Positions 15,972 to 25,142 of a stretch of DNA of 64,000 bases are shown in pieces (position 1 is the first letter of the stretch; each line of letters begins with the position of its first letter). The DNA is taken from the IMG/VR virus record IMGVR_UViG_3300047323_000694, positions 1 to 64,000 of that record; one strand, given 5' to 3'. The notes beneath the pieces were generated by a model. The model was given only the letters and a program-made list of their open reading frames with translations, searched no databases and was not told the DNA's origin. Position numbers and translations under genes: made by a program. The DNA is from a virus.

Positions 15972-17057
15972 TCACAGCCCGGTGTAGCGGCGCACCGCCC
16001 AGGGCCGTTTGAACAACACTCCCGCCGTGGCGTTGGTGAAGTCTTCCAGGTATCCCTTGGCGCGCTGTTCGCTGCCAATGACCTGGAAGCGGGTCGGCAC
16101 AATCTGTGTCAGCACCCGGCCATCATCGGTGCTGCCACCTTTCACCGAGTCGGCATACAGGTACGCGCCGTTGGCCCCACCATTGGCGCCGACCAGTTCC
16201 GGTACCTCGATAACCCGAATGCCGGGATAGGTCTTGGTCAACCAGTCCTGCACCGAATTGCCCTGCTCCGACGTCACGCCCAGAAACTCGCCATGGCCCA
16301 GCGGCAATGCCAGGGTCATCGGGGTTTTGTTGCTGATATGGCCACCCCCGGACACCACCAGATCCGCGACCATGCGGCGAATGTCGGCCGTGAGCTGCAG
16401 GAAGCTTTTCTGGGCCCAGGATGAAGTGGCAGGCGATGATCCGTTGGTGGGCAGCGTGACATAACCCGGCAATTGCGGGTCGTTGAGAAAGCCATAGGTA
16501 CGGGTTTCCGGCGAGCTGAAACCATAGAAGCCCACGCGGTTGCGCGAGATATCCAGGGATTCGGAGGCCGCGCTGCGCTTCTCTGCCGCATCGTTGATAC
16601 CAGCCTTGGCGGCGCGTAGCTCCTCCAGGCGCGAAACGAACAAGCCCTGCTCGAAGCGCACGATGGTGCGGCGCTCGTAGCCGTTCTTGTAGTTGGCGAA
16701 CGGAATGTTGGTGGTATCGCCGTAAAGCTCGGCTTTACCCGTGGCCTCCATGGTGCCTTGGATGATTTCCTCGTCCTCCCAGCTGCCCATGGTCTGCACG
16801 CCGCACAGTTCATCGATCAGCCGCACGGTGGTGAGTTGGTGCACCAGCCCGGGCAGCCAGGTTTGCAGATTTTGCGCCAGAGTACCGGCGGCGCCGATCA
16901 CCGGGCCGGTCAGGGCCGAATCCATGGCCAGGGCGTCGACGTTGATGCCGATCCGGGCCAACTGGGCATAGTGTTGGGCGTGCTCGGGCTTGAGCACCAG
17001 CGGGCCGCGTCGGGACAGATCGCGGCCGCTGATGTAATTGCGTTCAGGGGTGCGCAT
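15972..17057 (-). CDS. Major capsid protein (DUF2184)
   Basis: A 361-residue DUF2184-type major capsid protein with the expected HK97-like layout: a helical N-terminus (SRRGPLVLKPEHAQHYAQLA), a central QTMGSWEDEEIIQGTMEATG region and the ERRTIVRFEQGLFVSRLEE spine region, then a P-domain ending RRYTGL. It would build the icosahedral shell. It is preceded by the cement protein and followed by a terminator, as in related contractile phages. Confidence 0.85.
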   Translation of the reverse strand: MRTPERNYISGRDLSRRGPLVLKPEHAQHYAQLARIGINVDALAMDSALTGPVIGAAGTLAQNLQTWLPGLVHQLTTVRLIDELCGVQTMGSWEDEEIIQGTMEATGKAELYGDTTNIPFANYKNGYERRTIVRFEQGLFVSRLEELRAAKAGINDAAEKRSAASESLDISRNRVGFYGFSSPETRTYGFLNDPQLPGYVTLPTNGSSPATSSWAQKSFLQLTADIRRMVADLVVSGGGHISNKTPMTLALPLGHGEFLGVTSEQGNSVQDWLTKTYPGIRVIEVPELVGANGGANGAYLYADSVKGGSTDDGRVLTQIVPTRFQVIGSEQRAKGYLEDFTNATAGVLFKRPWAVRRYTGL

Positions 17058-17070
17058 CGGTGGCGGCTCC

Positions 17071-17577
17071 TCAGTTGGTCAGTTTGATGAACGCCAGCGA
17101 GGGCGTATCAACAGATGCGTGGTGACGGTCCACCACGCAGTTCGGCACCAGCGCACGGCCAGCGCCAGGGGTTTCAGGATCGGCGACCCAATCCAGCTCG
17201 CCGGTGGTGAGGTCGTAAACCACGGCGGCGCCGATGGGCGCGCTGGGAGTGGCCAGGGAGACGGCAACGAAGCCCATCTCCATGAATTCGCAGGCGGTGC
17301 CATTGGGCAGGGTCAGGGTATCGGCCAGGGTGTCGCCGGGCAGGCCGTAGAGCACGTGGGTCTTGGGCAGGATCAAAATGCCCGCGAACACCCCGCTGCC
17401 GCCCGCCTCCATGGTCTGCGCCTGGGTGTCGGCATAGGTAAACGCACGACCGATCACGTTGTGCTCCGGCGTCACGCTGTCGAGCAGGCCGGGGCGTACG
17501 CGCATCGGACCGTCGTGGGAGATCTCGCCGACCACGCCGGATATCAGCTCGGATTTAATACTTGCTGGAAAGGCCAT
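17071..17577 (-). CDS. Structural cement protein (Gp24-like)
   Basis: A 168-residue beta-barrel-like protein between the DUF2213 protein and the major capsid. Motifs such as GPMRVRPGLLDSVTPEHNVI, GRAFTYADTQAQTMEAGGSG and LPNGTACEFMEMGFVAV are typical of the Gp24-type cement proteins that stabilise the shell. It lies four bases after DUF2213. Confidence 0.75.
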   Translation of the reverse strand: MAFPASIKSELISGVVGEISHDGPMRVRPGLLDSVTPEHNVIGRAFTYADTQAQTMEAGGSGVFAGILILPKTHVLYGLPGDTLADTLTLPNGTACEFMEMGFVAVSLATPSAPIGAAVVYDLTTGELDWVADPETPGAGRALVPNCVVDRHHASVDTPSLAFIKLTN

Positions 17578-17580
17578 GGC

Positions 17581-18714
17581 TTACTTCTCCCAGGTGTCGA
17601 ACAGGTTCACATCCGCACCATCCAGGGCGACGGTGGGAATTTTGTGCGGTGGCGTACGGCCGTGCAGATAAGCCCTCAGCGCGGCCAGCTCCTGGCCTTT
17701 CTGGGTAGGCACACCGAGCTTCTGCACGCCGTATTCGGCCACGCCCTGCACGCTCATGCGCGCATGGTCGAAGGTGCCGACAAAGCCGGACAGGTTTGCG
17801 GCCAGGGCATCACGGTCGGCCAGCCCCGTCACCAGGGCAGCGTCCATGCCGCGCTGTTGCTGCTCCAGGTTCCCCAGGCGTTTGCCGAGGCCATCCAGCG
17901 CCCGGAGAATCGCTTGGTCAGCCGTCGGTTGTTCGCTTGGCGGCTCGGTACCGACCGGATTTGTATCGATCACCGGTTCAGTACCTTCCGTGTCGCCAGT
18001 TGGCTCCGGCTCTGCGCTGGCCGTGATCAGGCCTACCTCGGCCAGCAACGCGTTGGCTTCGGCCTGGCTTTCCAGCAGGGGTTTCAATTGTTCAAGCAGG
18101 GCTTTGATTCGGGCGAGGTTGTCCCCGCCTTCTGGCCCGGTAATGTCGTCAGCCATGGGTAGTAACTCCGCTGAATCGAGGGTGAATGTCAGGTGGTCCT
18201 GTACTGCGACATCGGGGCCGGAACGGCCCTCGCTGACCAGTGCAAGGTGGTTGCCCCGGATATGGCGTTGCACGGCGTCATAGGGGACGCCTTCGAACTC
18301 GCCGGGGGTAAAGTCGTATTGGCAGAAGTACCCTGCCGACAGTTCGATCTTGCCGTTGTCGATCAGGGTCTTGGCGGCCTCGGAAACGATCTTGAGATTG
18401 CCGCGCAGGTAGGGCGTGTCGAAGTAGATCTGTTCGCCGAGCATGCCCTGAATGCCCTTGCGCTCGGCCGGGGTGCCGCCGCCCTCCTCGCTGCCAAGAA
18501 AGGCGTGCTCGTCCACGAACGGCAGCAGACGGAATGACTCGATGCATTCAGGGCTGGCCAGTTCCTCGGCGGGCCGGTAGACCCGGTAGATCTGCTCGGC
18601 GATGGGCGCGCCAATCTCGCTGCCGCGATAGGGAAATACCCCCACTTTGCTCAGCGGGTTGTCCCGCACCTCCAGCCAGCCATTACGGTCGGTGATGCGC
18701 TTGGTCTGTTGCAT
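17581..18714 (-). CDS. DUF2213 prohead protease/scaffold-like protein
   Basis: A 377-residue protein. Residues 1-180 carry the DUF2213 domain (GWLEVRDNPLSKVGVFPYRG; the conserved ending IRGNHLALVSEGRSGPDVAV), which fits a prohead maturation protease. The rest is acidic and helical (LARIKALLEQLKPLLESQAE), as expected for an internal scaffold, followed by another structured C-terminal part. A fused protease-scaffold is common here, placed just before cement and capsid genes. Catalytic residues were not assigned. Confidence 0.75.
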   Translation of the reverse strand: MQQTKRITDRNGWLEVRDNPLSKVGVFPYRGSEIGAPIAEQIYRVYRPAEELASPECIESFRLLPFVDEHAFLGSEEGGGTPAERKGIQGMLGEQIYFDTPYLRGNLKIVSEAAKTLIDNGKIELSAGYFCQYDFTPGEFEGVPYDAVQRHIRGNHLALVSEGRSGPDVAVQDHLTFTLDSAELLPMADDITGPEGGDNLARIKALLEQLKPLLESQAEANALLAEVGLITASAEPEPTGDTEGTEPVIDTNPVGTEPPSEQPTADQAILRALDGLGKRLGNLEQQQRGMDAALVTGLADRDALAANLSGFVGTFDHARMSVQGVAEYGVQKLGVPTQKGQELAALRAYLHGRTPPHKIPTVALDGADVNLFDTWEK

Positions 18715-18729
18715 GGATTGCGCTCAATG

Positions 18730-18751
18730 AAAAAACCCGCCGTGGCGGGTT
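18730..18751 (-). terminator. Intrinsic terminator after head morphogenesis gene
   Basis: Minus-strand AACCCGCC / GGCGGGTT hairpin followed by a run of T. It lies between the gpF-like gene and the DUF2213 gene and could set the ratio of packaging to head transcripts. Confidence 0.7.
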
Positions 18752-18770
18752 GGGGAAACGGGTAAGCCGG

Positions 18771-19616
18771 TCAATCGGCGCCGAAACGCAGGACCGGGCG
18801 CATCTGGCAGTTGCAGTTGGGGAGTTGCCCCGGCAAGCCGCGCTCGCCGGTACGGTCATCGATCACCGGCAGGTCATCGAATCGGAAGGTCTGGCCATTC
18901 AGGTCCAGGTGCAGTTGCCGAGGTTCGGCGCCGCCACCGGAGTGCAGCCACTCAAATTCCTCGACACCGGATGCCTTCATCCGGGTGGAGTTCATAGCGC
19001 TGGTGACTTTGCGGGTCTGGTCGCGGGCAATGAACCGGGCGCGGTGCTGGGTGATGCCTGCCTGCTTATCTAGGGCCTTGGCCACATCCTCCAGGCCATT
19101 GCCGCCCGGTTGGATCGAGCGCAATACCGTGCTCTCAATGCGGGCGTGAAACTCGGCCGGGATCGACTTGATCAGCGCCACATTGCTGGCTGTGGCGGCA
19201 CGCATGGATTCGCGCAACGCAGCCGGCATGTCGGGCGTGTTCAAGGTGATACCGCCTGAAAGTGCCTTGAGCGAGTTTTTCAGGTTGTCGTAACTGGCCT
19301 TGTCGATCTGGCTGAACAGTTTGTCGATCATGCCCTTGGCCTGTTGCGCGAAGAGCCGGTTGAAGCGTTGCCGAAGGTTGGCCAGTGCGCGACGGGCTTG
19401 GGTGGCGGTACTGGCATCAAGGGTTATGGGGCCTACGCTCAAGGCCGCTTTCAGCTCGGCGCGATAGGCCTTGAGCATCTGCTCGATCAGCCGTTGCAGG
19501 GCCGCATCAAACCGCGCTGCCGGGGCTGCTGGATAAGCCAGGCGCTCGCCCTTGATCGTCGCCGCCTGGCGGTTGGACACCCACCTCTGGCGGGTCTTCA
19601 TCAGTTTTACCGGCAT
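18771..19616 (-). CDS. Head morphogenesis protein (Mu F / SPP1 gp7-like)
   Basis: A 281-residue minor head protein. The C-terminal third has the family signature ([20 protein letters not shown]; then [15 protein letters not shown] near the end). The first 150 residues are basic and helical. Such proteins associate with the portal and are ejected or needed for infectivity. Its start overlaps the portal gene by 110 bases; both frames look protein-like across the overlap ([19 protein letters not shown] versus an acidic, Pro/Gly-rich portal tail). Confidence 0.85.
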   Translation of the reverse strand: MPVKLMKTRQRWVSNRQAATIKGERLAYPAAPAARFDAALQRLIEQMLKAYRAELKAALSVGPITLDASTATQARRALANLRQRFNRLFAQQAKGMIDKLFSQIDKASYDNLKNSLKALSGGITLNTPDMPAALRESMRAATASNVALIKSIPAEFHARIESTVLRSIQPGGNGLEDVAKALDKQAGITQHRARFIARDQTRKVTSAMNSTRMKASGVEEFEWLHSGGGAEPRQLHLDLNGQTFRFDDLPVIDDRTGERGLPGQLPNCNCQMRPVLRFGAD

Positions 19617-21012
19617 CGATCAATTCCTCTTCCAGGCCGTAATAGTCTGAATCCTTGTCTGCCGCGACCCGCCGACGAATATCCGCACCGTCGATGGCGC
19701 CGGTGTCGAACAGCACCTTGTCGGTTTCGGCCTTGGTCTTGTTGAGGCTGGTCCACTGTTCTGCGGTCGGGCTGTCCAGCGGCCGCCAGTCCACGGAGGT
19801 CTGGATGGGCGCGATGTTTAGCCTGGGCGCAACGTCCGAGCGCATCACCAGGGCGTGATGCCGTTCGAGCAACGGCGTCAGGTCGTTGGTCTGGATGCTT
19901 TCCAGCTCCTCGCGGTAGCTCGCCTCTTCGTAATTACCCGTGGGATTGAAGCCTTTGGGCGTGGTGCCCAGCAGCTTGGTCGCGGGCACGTTGGCAATCG
20001 CTGCCACCAGCTGGTATTGGCTCATGATCACTGCGTCGAGGTCGGCCAGACTGGTATCGATCTGCGAAACCGTATCATCCGGGCCAATGGTCCAGACGCC
20101 GAAGTTATCGCGGTTCTCGATCACGCCCTGCAGAACTTCGGCGACCTTCTCCGGGTTGCCCAGGGCGGCGTCGGGCACCTTGAAAGTGGTCAGGCGCTTG
20201 GTCATGGCCAGTTGCGGCGCCTCATTGGCAGTACGTTCAGCCGCATAGACCCGCTCGTAGATCCGTTGCGGCACGCTGACACCGCCGTACTGGTAGCCTG
20301 GCTTCAATACATCGGCTACCGGATGCGGGATGTAGATGGCCATGTGTGACCGGTGATAACGCTGACCACCGATGCGGTAAAAGCTCGGCTCGTAGAAATG
20401 CAGGCTGGCGGGGTCTTGCAAGGCACTTGCGTCCAGCTCCGGGGTGATCCAGTACGGATCAACCTGGGTAATGCCCAGATAGCTACCCGGTGTCACACCG
20501 TCCAGATTGAACGGTTTCTCGTAGTATTCAGGGTCGGTGCTCTGCACCTTGAACAGCGCAATGCGAATGCCGAACACGCGGCCCATATGGATGAACTCGC
20601 GCATGGTCGCGTTGATGCCCCGGCGCTTGTCGGCCTTCTTGATCAGCTCGATGGCCTCGGGGTTGTCACCGTTGATCTCGTAGCCTTGGCGGATGGCATC
20701 ACGGCCAGTCATGGAACAGGCCTTATCCGCCAGCCAATGCTGGGCGATCAGCGCGCACGCGGCATAACCGATGAAACCCTGGGAAGCGTACCAGCCCAGT
20801 TGCGCATCGGGGATCTGCGTACCGGCCATGCCCGGTTTCAAGACTGGTGCGTTGTCCATGGCAGATCCGCAGGCCGTCGGCAGCTTGAATGCCACCTGCA
20901 TCACCTGGGCGGCGGATGGCCGGGTGACCAGCGGCCCCAGGTCCGTGGAGAACACACTGGCCGCACCGGCAGGCGGCGACGGCGCCTTGTCCTTTCGATC
21001 AAATGGCCACAT
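19507..21012 (-). CDS. Portal protein (DUF1073)
   Basis: A 501-residue DUF1073-type portal between the large terminase and the gpF-like gene. Typical parts are [40 protein letters not shown] in the clip/stem area (read approximately), [20 protein letters not shown] and [16 protein letters not shown]. Some relatives carry a fused Acb1 anti-CBASS phosphodiesterase domain; I see no paired HxT motifs here, so that activity is not claimed. The acidic C-terminus is low complexity. Confidence 0.85.
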   Translation of the reverse strand: MWPFDRKDKAPSPPAGAASVFSTDLGPLVTRPSAAQVMQVAFKLPTACGSAMDNAPVLKPGMAGTQIPDAQLGWYASQGFIGYAACALIAQHWLADKACSMTGRDAIRQGYEINGDNPEAIELIKKADKRRGINATMREFIHMGRVFGIRIALFKVQSTDPEYYEKPFNLDGVTPGSYLGITQVDPYWITPELDASALQDPASLHFYEPSFYRIGGQRYHRSHMAIYIPHPVADVLKPGYQYGGVSVPQRIYERVYAAERTANEAPQLAMTKRLTTFKVPDAALGNPEKVAEVLQGVIENRDNFGVWTIGPDDTVSQIDTSLADLDAVIMSQYQLVAAIANVPATKLLGTTPKGFNPTGNYEEASYREELESIQTNDLTPLLERHHALVMRSDVAPRLNIAPIQTSVDWRPLDSPTAEQWTSLNKTKAETDKVLFDTGAIDGADIRRRVAADKDSDYYGLEEELIDAGKTDEDPPEVGVQPPGGDDQGRAPGLSSSPGSAV

Positions 21013-21022
21013 GCCCTAACCC

Positions 21023-22252
21023 TTAACTGAAAATACTGCGCTTGCGCTTCATCAGCGGCTCCAGCGCGTAACGGATGGCGTCGATGTAATGGTTGAAGGC
21101 ATCGACGATGATCGGCAGCACATCGCCGGTCAGGCGATCGACCTTGTAGGTGTACTCGAGGAATTCCTGCTGCACCTCGACACAGCGGGTGTGAATGACG
21201 ACCTCGGCGTAACTCTTGATGTGCTCGATGCCGTCCTCGACACTGCCCTTGCCCTTCTCACAGGGCACAATCAGCGGCAGGTGCTTGCGCTTGCCATGCT
21301 TGTCGGGACGCTTCAGATAGCTGATGGACTCGGGCCGGGCGTTGTCGGCGCGCAAGACGTAGCGCTCAATGCCAGGAATCCCCTGGGCCAGGTAATCCGC
21401 CGTCTCGTCCAGTTCCAGGCCGACCTTCCCAGCTTCGCGCTCGATATACAGGGTGTCGTTGTTCACCCAGCAGCGCACACCAGCGGTGGGGTCGTTGGCG
21501 AATCCAAAGTCCAGCCCGTGATAAGGGCCGTCCCAGTCCGCCGCCGGTGTGAAGTCGGCTACCCGCCACTTGCCGAGGAAGATCGCTGCCTTGCTCTGCT
21601 TGAGATAAGCGCCCTTCCAGATATGCCGGTAGGTTTCCGGGTCAAGGGTGCGCTGCTGATGCTGGCGCTGCTCCTCGAGCACTTGGGTAAACCACGGGTT
21701 GTCGGTGTAGTTCAGCTCGACAATCGCCGAGCGCGGCGGCGGATTCTTGATGAAACGCTGATCCACCGGGCTGCCGTCCAACCGGGGATTCCAGATCACC
21801 CAGATTTCAGACTTGTCGGCACGGATGGTCGGCTCCAACGCTTGCCACGACGCCTCGGGAACGTCCTCGGCTTCCTCGACAATGCACAGATCAATCTGCG
21901 CCGTGGACTTCACCGAGCCGATATTGTGGCGCAGGCCCTTGAAGATGAATTCCGTGCCGTTGTGCCCGCGCAGGTAATCGATACCGACGTCATAGGCGGC
22001 AGCCAGCCAGGGCTCAGAGGCAATGGCGTTTTTCAACTCGGCGTGGAATGACTCCTTGATCGAGTCCTGCAGTTCCCGTGTACAGAGAATCCGCAGCGGC
22101 TCGACCACACCCCAGATCGCCGCCATCTTGGCGAAGTTGAACGACTTGCCCGACCCCCTGCCGCCATGGGCACCGCGATAGCGCAATGAACCTCGGGGTT
22201 TGGCAAAGACGGGGATCAGCTTGGGTGGCAGCTCAATCCTGGCCGTCGACAT
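21023..22252 (-). CDS. Terminase large subunit
   Basis: A 409-residue TerL, taking the ATG at 22252 (an upstream TTG at 22270 is possible but lies deeper in terS). Residues 30-37 GGRGSGKS form Walker [10 protein letters not shown] (122-130) Walker B, and [12 protein letters not shown] (Asp248) the first nuclease acid; the C-terminal [16 protein letters not shown] completes the RNase H-type nuclease. It packages DNA into the prohead through the portal. It overlaps terS by 20 bases. Confidence 0.9.
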   Translation of the reverse strand: MSTARIELPPKLIPVFAKPRGSLRYRGAHGGRGSGKSFNFAKMAAIWGVVEPLRILCTRELQDSIKESFHAELKNAIASEPWLAAAYDVGIDYLRGHNGTEFIFKGLRHNIGSVKSTAQIDLCIVEEAEDVPEASWQALEPTIRADKSEIWVIWNPRLDGSPVDQRFIKNPPPRSAIVELNYTDNPWFTQVLEEQRQHQQRTLDPETYRHIWKGAYLKQSKAAIFLGKWRVADFTPAADWDGPYHGLDFGFANDPTAGVRCWVNNDTLYIEREAGKVGLELDETADYLAQGIPGIERYVLRADNARPESISYLKRPDKHGKRKHLPLIVPCEKGKGSVEDGIEHIKSYAEVVIHTRCVEVQQEFLEYTYKVDRLTGDVLPIIVDAFNHYIDAIRYALEPLMKRKRSIFS

Positions 22253-22709
22253 TCGGCGCCACCAATTCAATGCGGGTCGGCATCGGCGTCATCGACCGGT
22301 CGGAGCTGGTGTGGTCCTGCTTGTCGGCCAGGCCCAGGTCGCGGGCGATGATGTTCGGGTTCAGCAAGTCAGCGGCGGCACCGGTGAACTTCTGCTCGTA
22401 CATCACGCTTTCTGCCCGCGTAGTGATAGGAATTAAATCTTCCCGCTCACGGAACGTGCGCCAGGTTCGCTCCTCGATTTCAAGGAACAGACATAGGCCA
22501 CCGATAGTCATGGCGCGCATCTTGGCGACCTTTTCCTGGGTGACCACACCCTGATAGGCGAATGGCTTCACCTCCCACAGCGGGTTGTCCTCCACCCACT
22601 GAAAATACTCGCAGCAGGCTTCCCACAATGCCTTGGGCGTCTCGAACATCGGGGGCCTGCCGTGTCGGGTTCTGGCCTTCCAGAATTGATTGCCTTTCGG
22701 GGCGGCCAT
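22233..22709 (-). CDS. Terminase small subunit
   Basis: A 158-residue protein of the gp3-like DNA-packaging type: [20 protein letters not shown] at the start, then [20 protein letters not shown] and [16 protein letters not shown], with a disordered charged tail. It recognises the packaging site and loads TerL. It is the first gene of the packaging group after a terminator. Confidence 0.8.
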   Translation of the reverse strand: MAAPKGNQFWKARTRHGRPPMFETPKALWEACCEYFQWVEDNPLWEVKPFAYQGVVTQEKVAKMRAMTIGGLCLFLEIEERTWRTFREREDLIPITTRAESVMYEQKFTGAAADLLNPNIIARDLGLADKQDHTSSDRSMTPMPTRIELVAPNVDGQD

Positions 22710-22727
22710 TGTCGTTACTCCACAAAC

Positions 22728-22750
22728 AAAAAAACCGCACTCGGCGGCTT
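22728..22750 (-). terminator. Intrinsic terminator before terminase genes
   Basis: Minus-strand hairpin with CCGC / GCGG core (AGCCGC-CGAGT-GCGGTT) followed by seven T. It sits between the DUF1737 protein gene and terS. Confidence 0.65.
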
Positions 22751-22784
22751 CAACTCAATGTGTATGGCTACCCCGACCTGCGCA

Positions 22785-23267
22785 TCACGCAGGAGGAATG
22801 GCAGCAATCTGTCGCTTGATTTCGTCACTGATGACCTTGGCCGACCACAGGCTGGCCACGGTATCGGTACCGGCCTGAAGCTTGACCGCATCACCGGCAG
22901 GCGCCGCCGTGGGAATGGTCGGCTTCTCGGTCAGGTCGTTATAACTGCCGGTGAAACTGGACGTTCCGGCGCCGATTGCGGTACGTGCTGCAGCAGCATC
23001 AGCGCCGGTCAGCACGGCCTTACCAGTTGCCGTCGCATCGGTGATGTCATCCGCCGTGATCTCATCAGGACCACCGCCGCCCCCACCGCCATCCGGGCTG
23101 CCCTTCACCACCGCCTGCATCAGACGAAAGCTTTTGCTCACCTGCTGCAAGGTGATACAGACCGGCGCGCCGTAGGGCTGCCAGCCATCGGCAATACCCT
23201 CATTCAAGCGTGTGGCGAGTTCTTCAGGGCTGTCAGCTGTGATCGTGGAATAGTCGGTGTAAGCCAT
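22785..23267 (-). CDS. DUF1737 protein with fibre-like C-terminus
   Basis: A 160-residue protein from the ATG at 23267; the longer frame would enter the holin region. Residues 1-40 match DUF1737 (EELATRLNEGIADGWQPYGA). A glycine-only linker follows (eight Gly), then a beta-rich repeat region (AAARTAIGAGTSSFTGSYND; GDAVKLQAGTDTVASLW) like head-fibre or tail-fibre collar modules. Its role is unknown; a virion decoration is possible. It lies between holin and terminase. Confidence 0.6.
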   Translation of the reverse strand: MAYTDYSTITADSPEELATRLNEGIADGWQPYGAPVCITLQQVSKSFRLMQAVVKGSPDGGGGGGGPDEITADDITDATATGKAVLTGADAAAARTAIGAGTSSFTGSYNDLTEKPTIPTAAPAGDAVKLQAGTDTVASLWSAKVISDEIKRQIAAIPPA

Positions 23268-23293
23268 GGTCTGGGCCTCCGCAGGGTATGGAA

Positions 23294-23629
23294 TCAAGGG
23301 TTGGAATCGCGTTTGGGCAACTTCAGGTCAGCGAAGCGATCCGCCAGGGTGGCGATCTTCTTCATACCCAGGGCACCCACAAACGCCCCGAGCGCCGCTG
23401 CCATGTTCTGTGGCAAATCGAAGTACTCGAGCAGTGGAAATGCCCCGGCGGTGATCAGCGCGCACAGGCAGGCCTCAAGGACCACCTGCCGACGGGCACC
23501 GCCGCCGTAGATGATGCGCAAGGCACCCACAGCACCGGAAAGCGCGGCGGCATACAGGACGTGGGAATGTTGGTTCAACCATGCGAGCAGGGCTGACCAG
23601 GTGTCTGGTTTTTCGGGCATATCAGCCAT
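23294..23629 (-). CDS. Phage holin (lambda-type)
   Basis: A 111-residue protein starting MADMPEKPDTWSALLAWLNQ, with three hydrophobic segments (VLYAAALSGAVGALRII; VVLEACLCALITAGAFPLLE; AAALGAFVGALGMKKIA) and a basic tail. This is the pattern of Phage_holin_3-type proteins, which form lethal holes in the inner membrane. It heads the late operon, far from the Rz/Rz1 pair at 2165. The first ATG of the frame is rejected because the one at 23629 has a GGGG-rich RBS. Confidence 0.8.
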   Translation of the reverse strand: MADMPEKPDTWSALLAWLNQHSHVLYAAALSGAVGALRIIYGGGARRQVVLEACLCALITAGAFPLLEYFDLPQNMAAALGAFVGALGMKKIATLADRFADLKLPKRDSNP

Positions 23630-23703
23630 CTCAAATCCCCAACGGGACAACAACAGGGTGGTAGGACAGCTTTTCGTAGAAACATCAGGAAAAAATGGCT
23701 TGG

Positions 23704-23749
23704 TTGTAACGTCAAAAAAATATAAGTAAAAATACGTGCATTACTTATA
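23704..23749 (+). promoter_or_regulatory. Toxin-antitoxin promoter and operator
   Basis: TTGTAA at 23704 and TAAAAA at 23727 with 17-base spacing form a plausible promoter. A perfect 9-bp inverted repeat, TATAAGTAA...TTACTTATA (23721-23749, 11-base spacer), overlaps the -10. This is the arrangement expected for autoregulation by the downstream antitoxin. Confidence 0.6.
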
Positions 23750-23768
23750 AAAGACCTATATTTTCCAC

Positions 23769-24023
23769 ATGAACACGATCAACTGGACCAGGAAAGCCGT
23801 TAAGCAACTCCTGAAGCTGCATACCCAGCATCAAGTGCAGGTTCGTGATGCGGTGACCCAGCTCGGCGCTATGCCAGACGTCGGTAACATCAAAGCCCTG
23901 ACTGGGCATGCATACGGGTACCGGCTGCGAGTGGGCAATTACCGCGTTCTGTTCGACTGGGACGGCGCCGTCAAAATCATCAGCATTCAAGAGGTGAGGA
24001 AACGCGATGAGCGCACCTACTGA
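23769..24023 (+). CDS. RelE/ParE-family toxin (HigB-like)
   Basis: An 84-residue basic protein with the RelE fold pattern: WTRKAVKQLLKLHTQHQVQV at the start, then GHAYGYRLRVGNYRVLFDWD (the RxGxYRVLF motif) and IISIQEVRKRDERTY at the end. Members are mostly ribosome-dependent mRNA nucleases. It precedes and overlaps its antitoxin by 17 bases, a toxin-first order as in higBA. It lies in the accessory island upstream of the late operon and may stabilise the prophage. Confidence 0.85.
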   Translation: MNTINWTRKAVKQLLKLHTQHQVQVRDAVTQLGAMPDVGNIKALTGHAYGYRLRVGNYRVLFDWDGAVKIISIQEVRKRDERTY

Positions 24024-24333
24024 CATTCAAATCATCAACGGGACAGACGGAAAACCGGCCTTCGTGGTCATCCCCTACGCGCAATACATCGCGCAGAACA
24101 ACAACCATGCCGACCTGATCCCACACGAAGTGGTCAGCCGCATCGTTGACGGCGCATCCCCTATTCGCGCATGGCGCGAACACCTGGGCTTGACGCAGGA
24201 GGATGTGGCCAAACGCATGGGCATCAGCCAACCGGCTTACGCCCAACAGGAAACCGTCGCCAAACCACGTAGGGCCACGCGGGAGAAAATCGCGGCGGCG
24301 TTTGGGATAGGCCCGGATCAGTTAGAACTGTGA
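24007..24333 (+). CDS. Antitoxin with Phd-like and XRE-like parts
   Basis: A 108-residue antitoxin. Residues 1-35 (GKPAFVVIPYAQYIAQ) look like a Phd/YefM-type segment. Residues 50-100 form an XRE helix-turn-helix (HLGLTQEDVAKRMGISQPAY), probably binding the inverted repeat at 23721. The order toxin then antitoxin, the overlap and the upstream operator fit a self-regulated type II module. Confidence 0.8.
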   Translation: MSAPTDIQIINGTDGKPAFVVIPYAQYIAQNNNHADLIPHEVVSRIVDGASPIRAWREHLGLTQEDVAKRMGISQPAYAQQETVAKPRRATREKIAAAFGIGPDQLEL

Positions 24334-24368
24334 GTGGTCAATCACTTGGATCAGAGATGAGGTGACGC

Positions 24369-24397
24369 TTGACAAATAGGCCCATTGGGCCTAATAT
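24369..24397 (+). promoter_or_regulatory. Strong sigma-70 promoter with palindrome in spacer
   Basis: TTGACA at 24369, 17-base spacer, TAATAT at 24392: near-perfect sigma-70 consensus. The spacer holds a perfect 15-base palindrome, AGGCCCATTGGGCCT (24378-24392), ideally placed for repressor binding. It drives the small membrane protein gene at 24453 and perhaps the HTH gene beyond. Confidence 0.8.
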
Positions 24398-24452
24398 TAC
24401 ACATATGGGAAGCGCATAACGCCCGGCCCGACAGCCCCTAAGGGAAGAACAT

Positions 24453-24671
24453 ATGAGCAACGAAATGACCACCGCCGAACTCGAAAAGATTCACTCCGAG
24501 ATTGCAAAGCTGATGGCCGAAACCAGCAAGCTGAACGCGGAAACCAGCAAGCTTCGCTCCGAAGAACGCAAGCTCAGCCGCGAAGCACTTTGGTATCCGC
24601 TGGCGATGGGATCAGGCCTTGTTGGCGCTACAGCCGCCGCCACACTCGCCCTTAGTAGATACCTCTCCTAA
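24453..24671 (+). CDS. Small coiled-coil membrane protein
   Basis: A 72-residue protein: an N-terminal charged coiled coil with a near-repeated MAETSKLNAETSKL pattern (residues 18-32), then a single membrane segment (YPLAMGSGLVGATAAATLAL). RBS AAGGGAAG is clear. It is transcribed from the strong palindrome-bearing promoter and ends in its own terminator, so it is an independent, tightly regulated unit. Its function is unknown; superinfection exclusion is a guess. Confidence 0.65.
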   Translation: MSNEMTTAELEKIHSEIAKLMAETSKLNAETSKLRSEERKLSREALWYPLAMGSGLVGATAAATLALSRYLS

Positions 24672-24675
24672 TCCA

Positions 24676-24701
24676 AAGGCCCCGCGAAAGCGGGGCTTCT
24701 C
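24676..24701 (+). terminator. Terminator after small membrane protein
   Basis: GCCCCGC-GAAA-GCGGGGC tetraloop hairpin followed by a short pyrimidine run (TTCTCAT). It ends the 24453 unit; the U-tract is imperfect. Confidence 0.6.
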
Positions 24702-24711
24702 ATAGGTCAAT

Positions 24712-24990
24712 ATGAAAATCATCAAACACTACGCGCCGCCCAGCACCATCGACCTTGAAGCCCTGAAAACCCGGCTGAACAAAACCGGCAACGACATGGC
24801 CAATATCGCGGGGCTGTCCGATGGTCGCCAGTGGCGCAAGTACACAGGCGGCGCAAGCCCTCGGGAGGTCAGCGTACAGATGCTGTTTTTCATTGCTGCC
24901 CGGCTGACGCTGCCGGAGGAGCAGCTTGAGGCGCTGTACGGGGAGATGCGGGCAATGGGGGCTGAGCTGGACGTTGAAGATCAAGCCTGA
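24712..24990 (+). CDS. Small helix-turn-helix protein
   Basis: A 92-residue protein with an XRE-like helical region (residues 22-70: NDMANIAGLSDGRQWRKYTG, then EVSVQMLFFIAARLTLPEEQ). The recognition helix is not classical, so DNA binding is likely but unproven. It begins 11 bases after the terminator hairpin of the preceding gene. It may read the palindrome at 24378, by proximity only. Confidence 0.55.
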   Translation: MKIIKHYAPPSTIDLEALKTRLNKTGNDMANIAGLSDGRQWRKYTGGASPREVSVQMLFFIAARLTLPEEQLEALYGEMRAMGAELDVEDQA

Positions 24991-25142
24991 CGGGATGCAA
25001 AGGTGCGTACCACGCCCCTCCAGCAAAAATTTAATGCATGCGTAAGCAAGTGAGTCGAGATGTGGAGACTATCCATAGATGTGGCGCGATGCCATTATAG
25101 ACAATAGACACTCCCACTCGCATAGGTTGTTAGCAGGTACGC

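Noticed and set aside
19507-21012. Acb1 anti-CBASS domain in the portal
   Set aside because: DUF1073 portals can carry Acb1, but I see no paired HxT motifs; called portal only.
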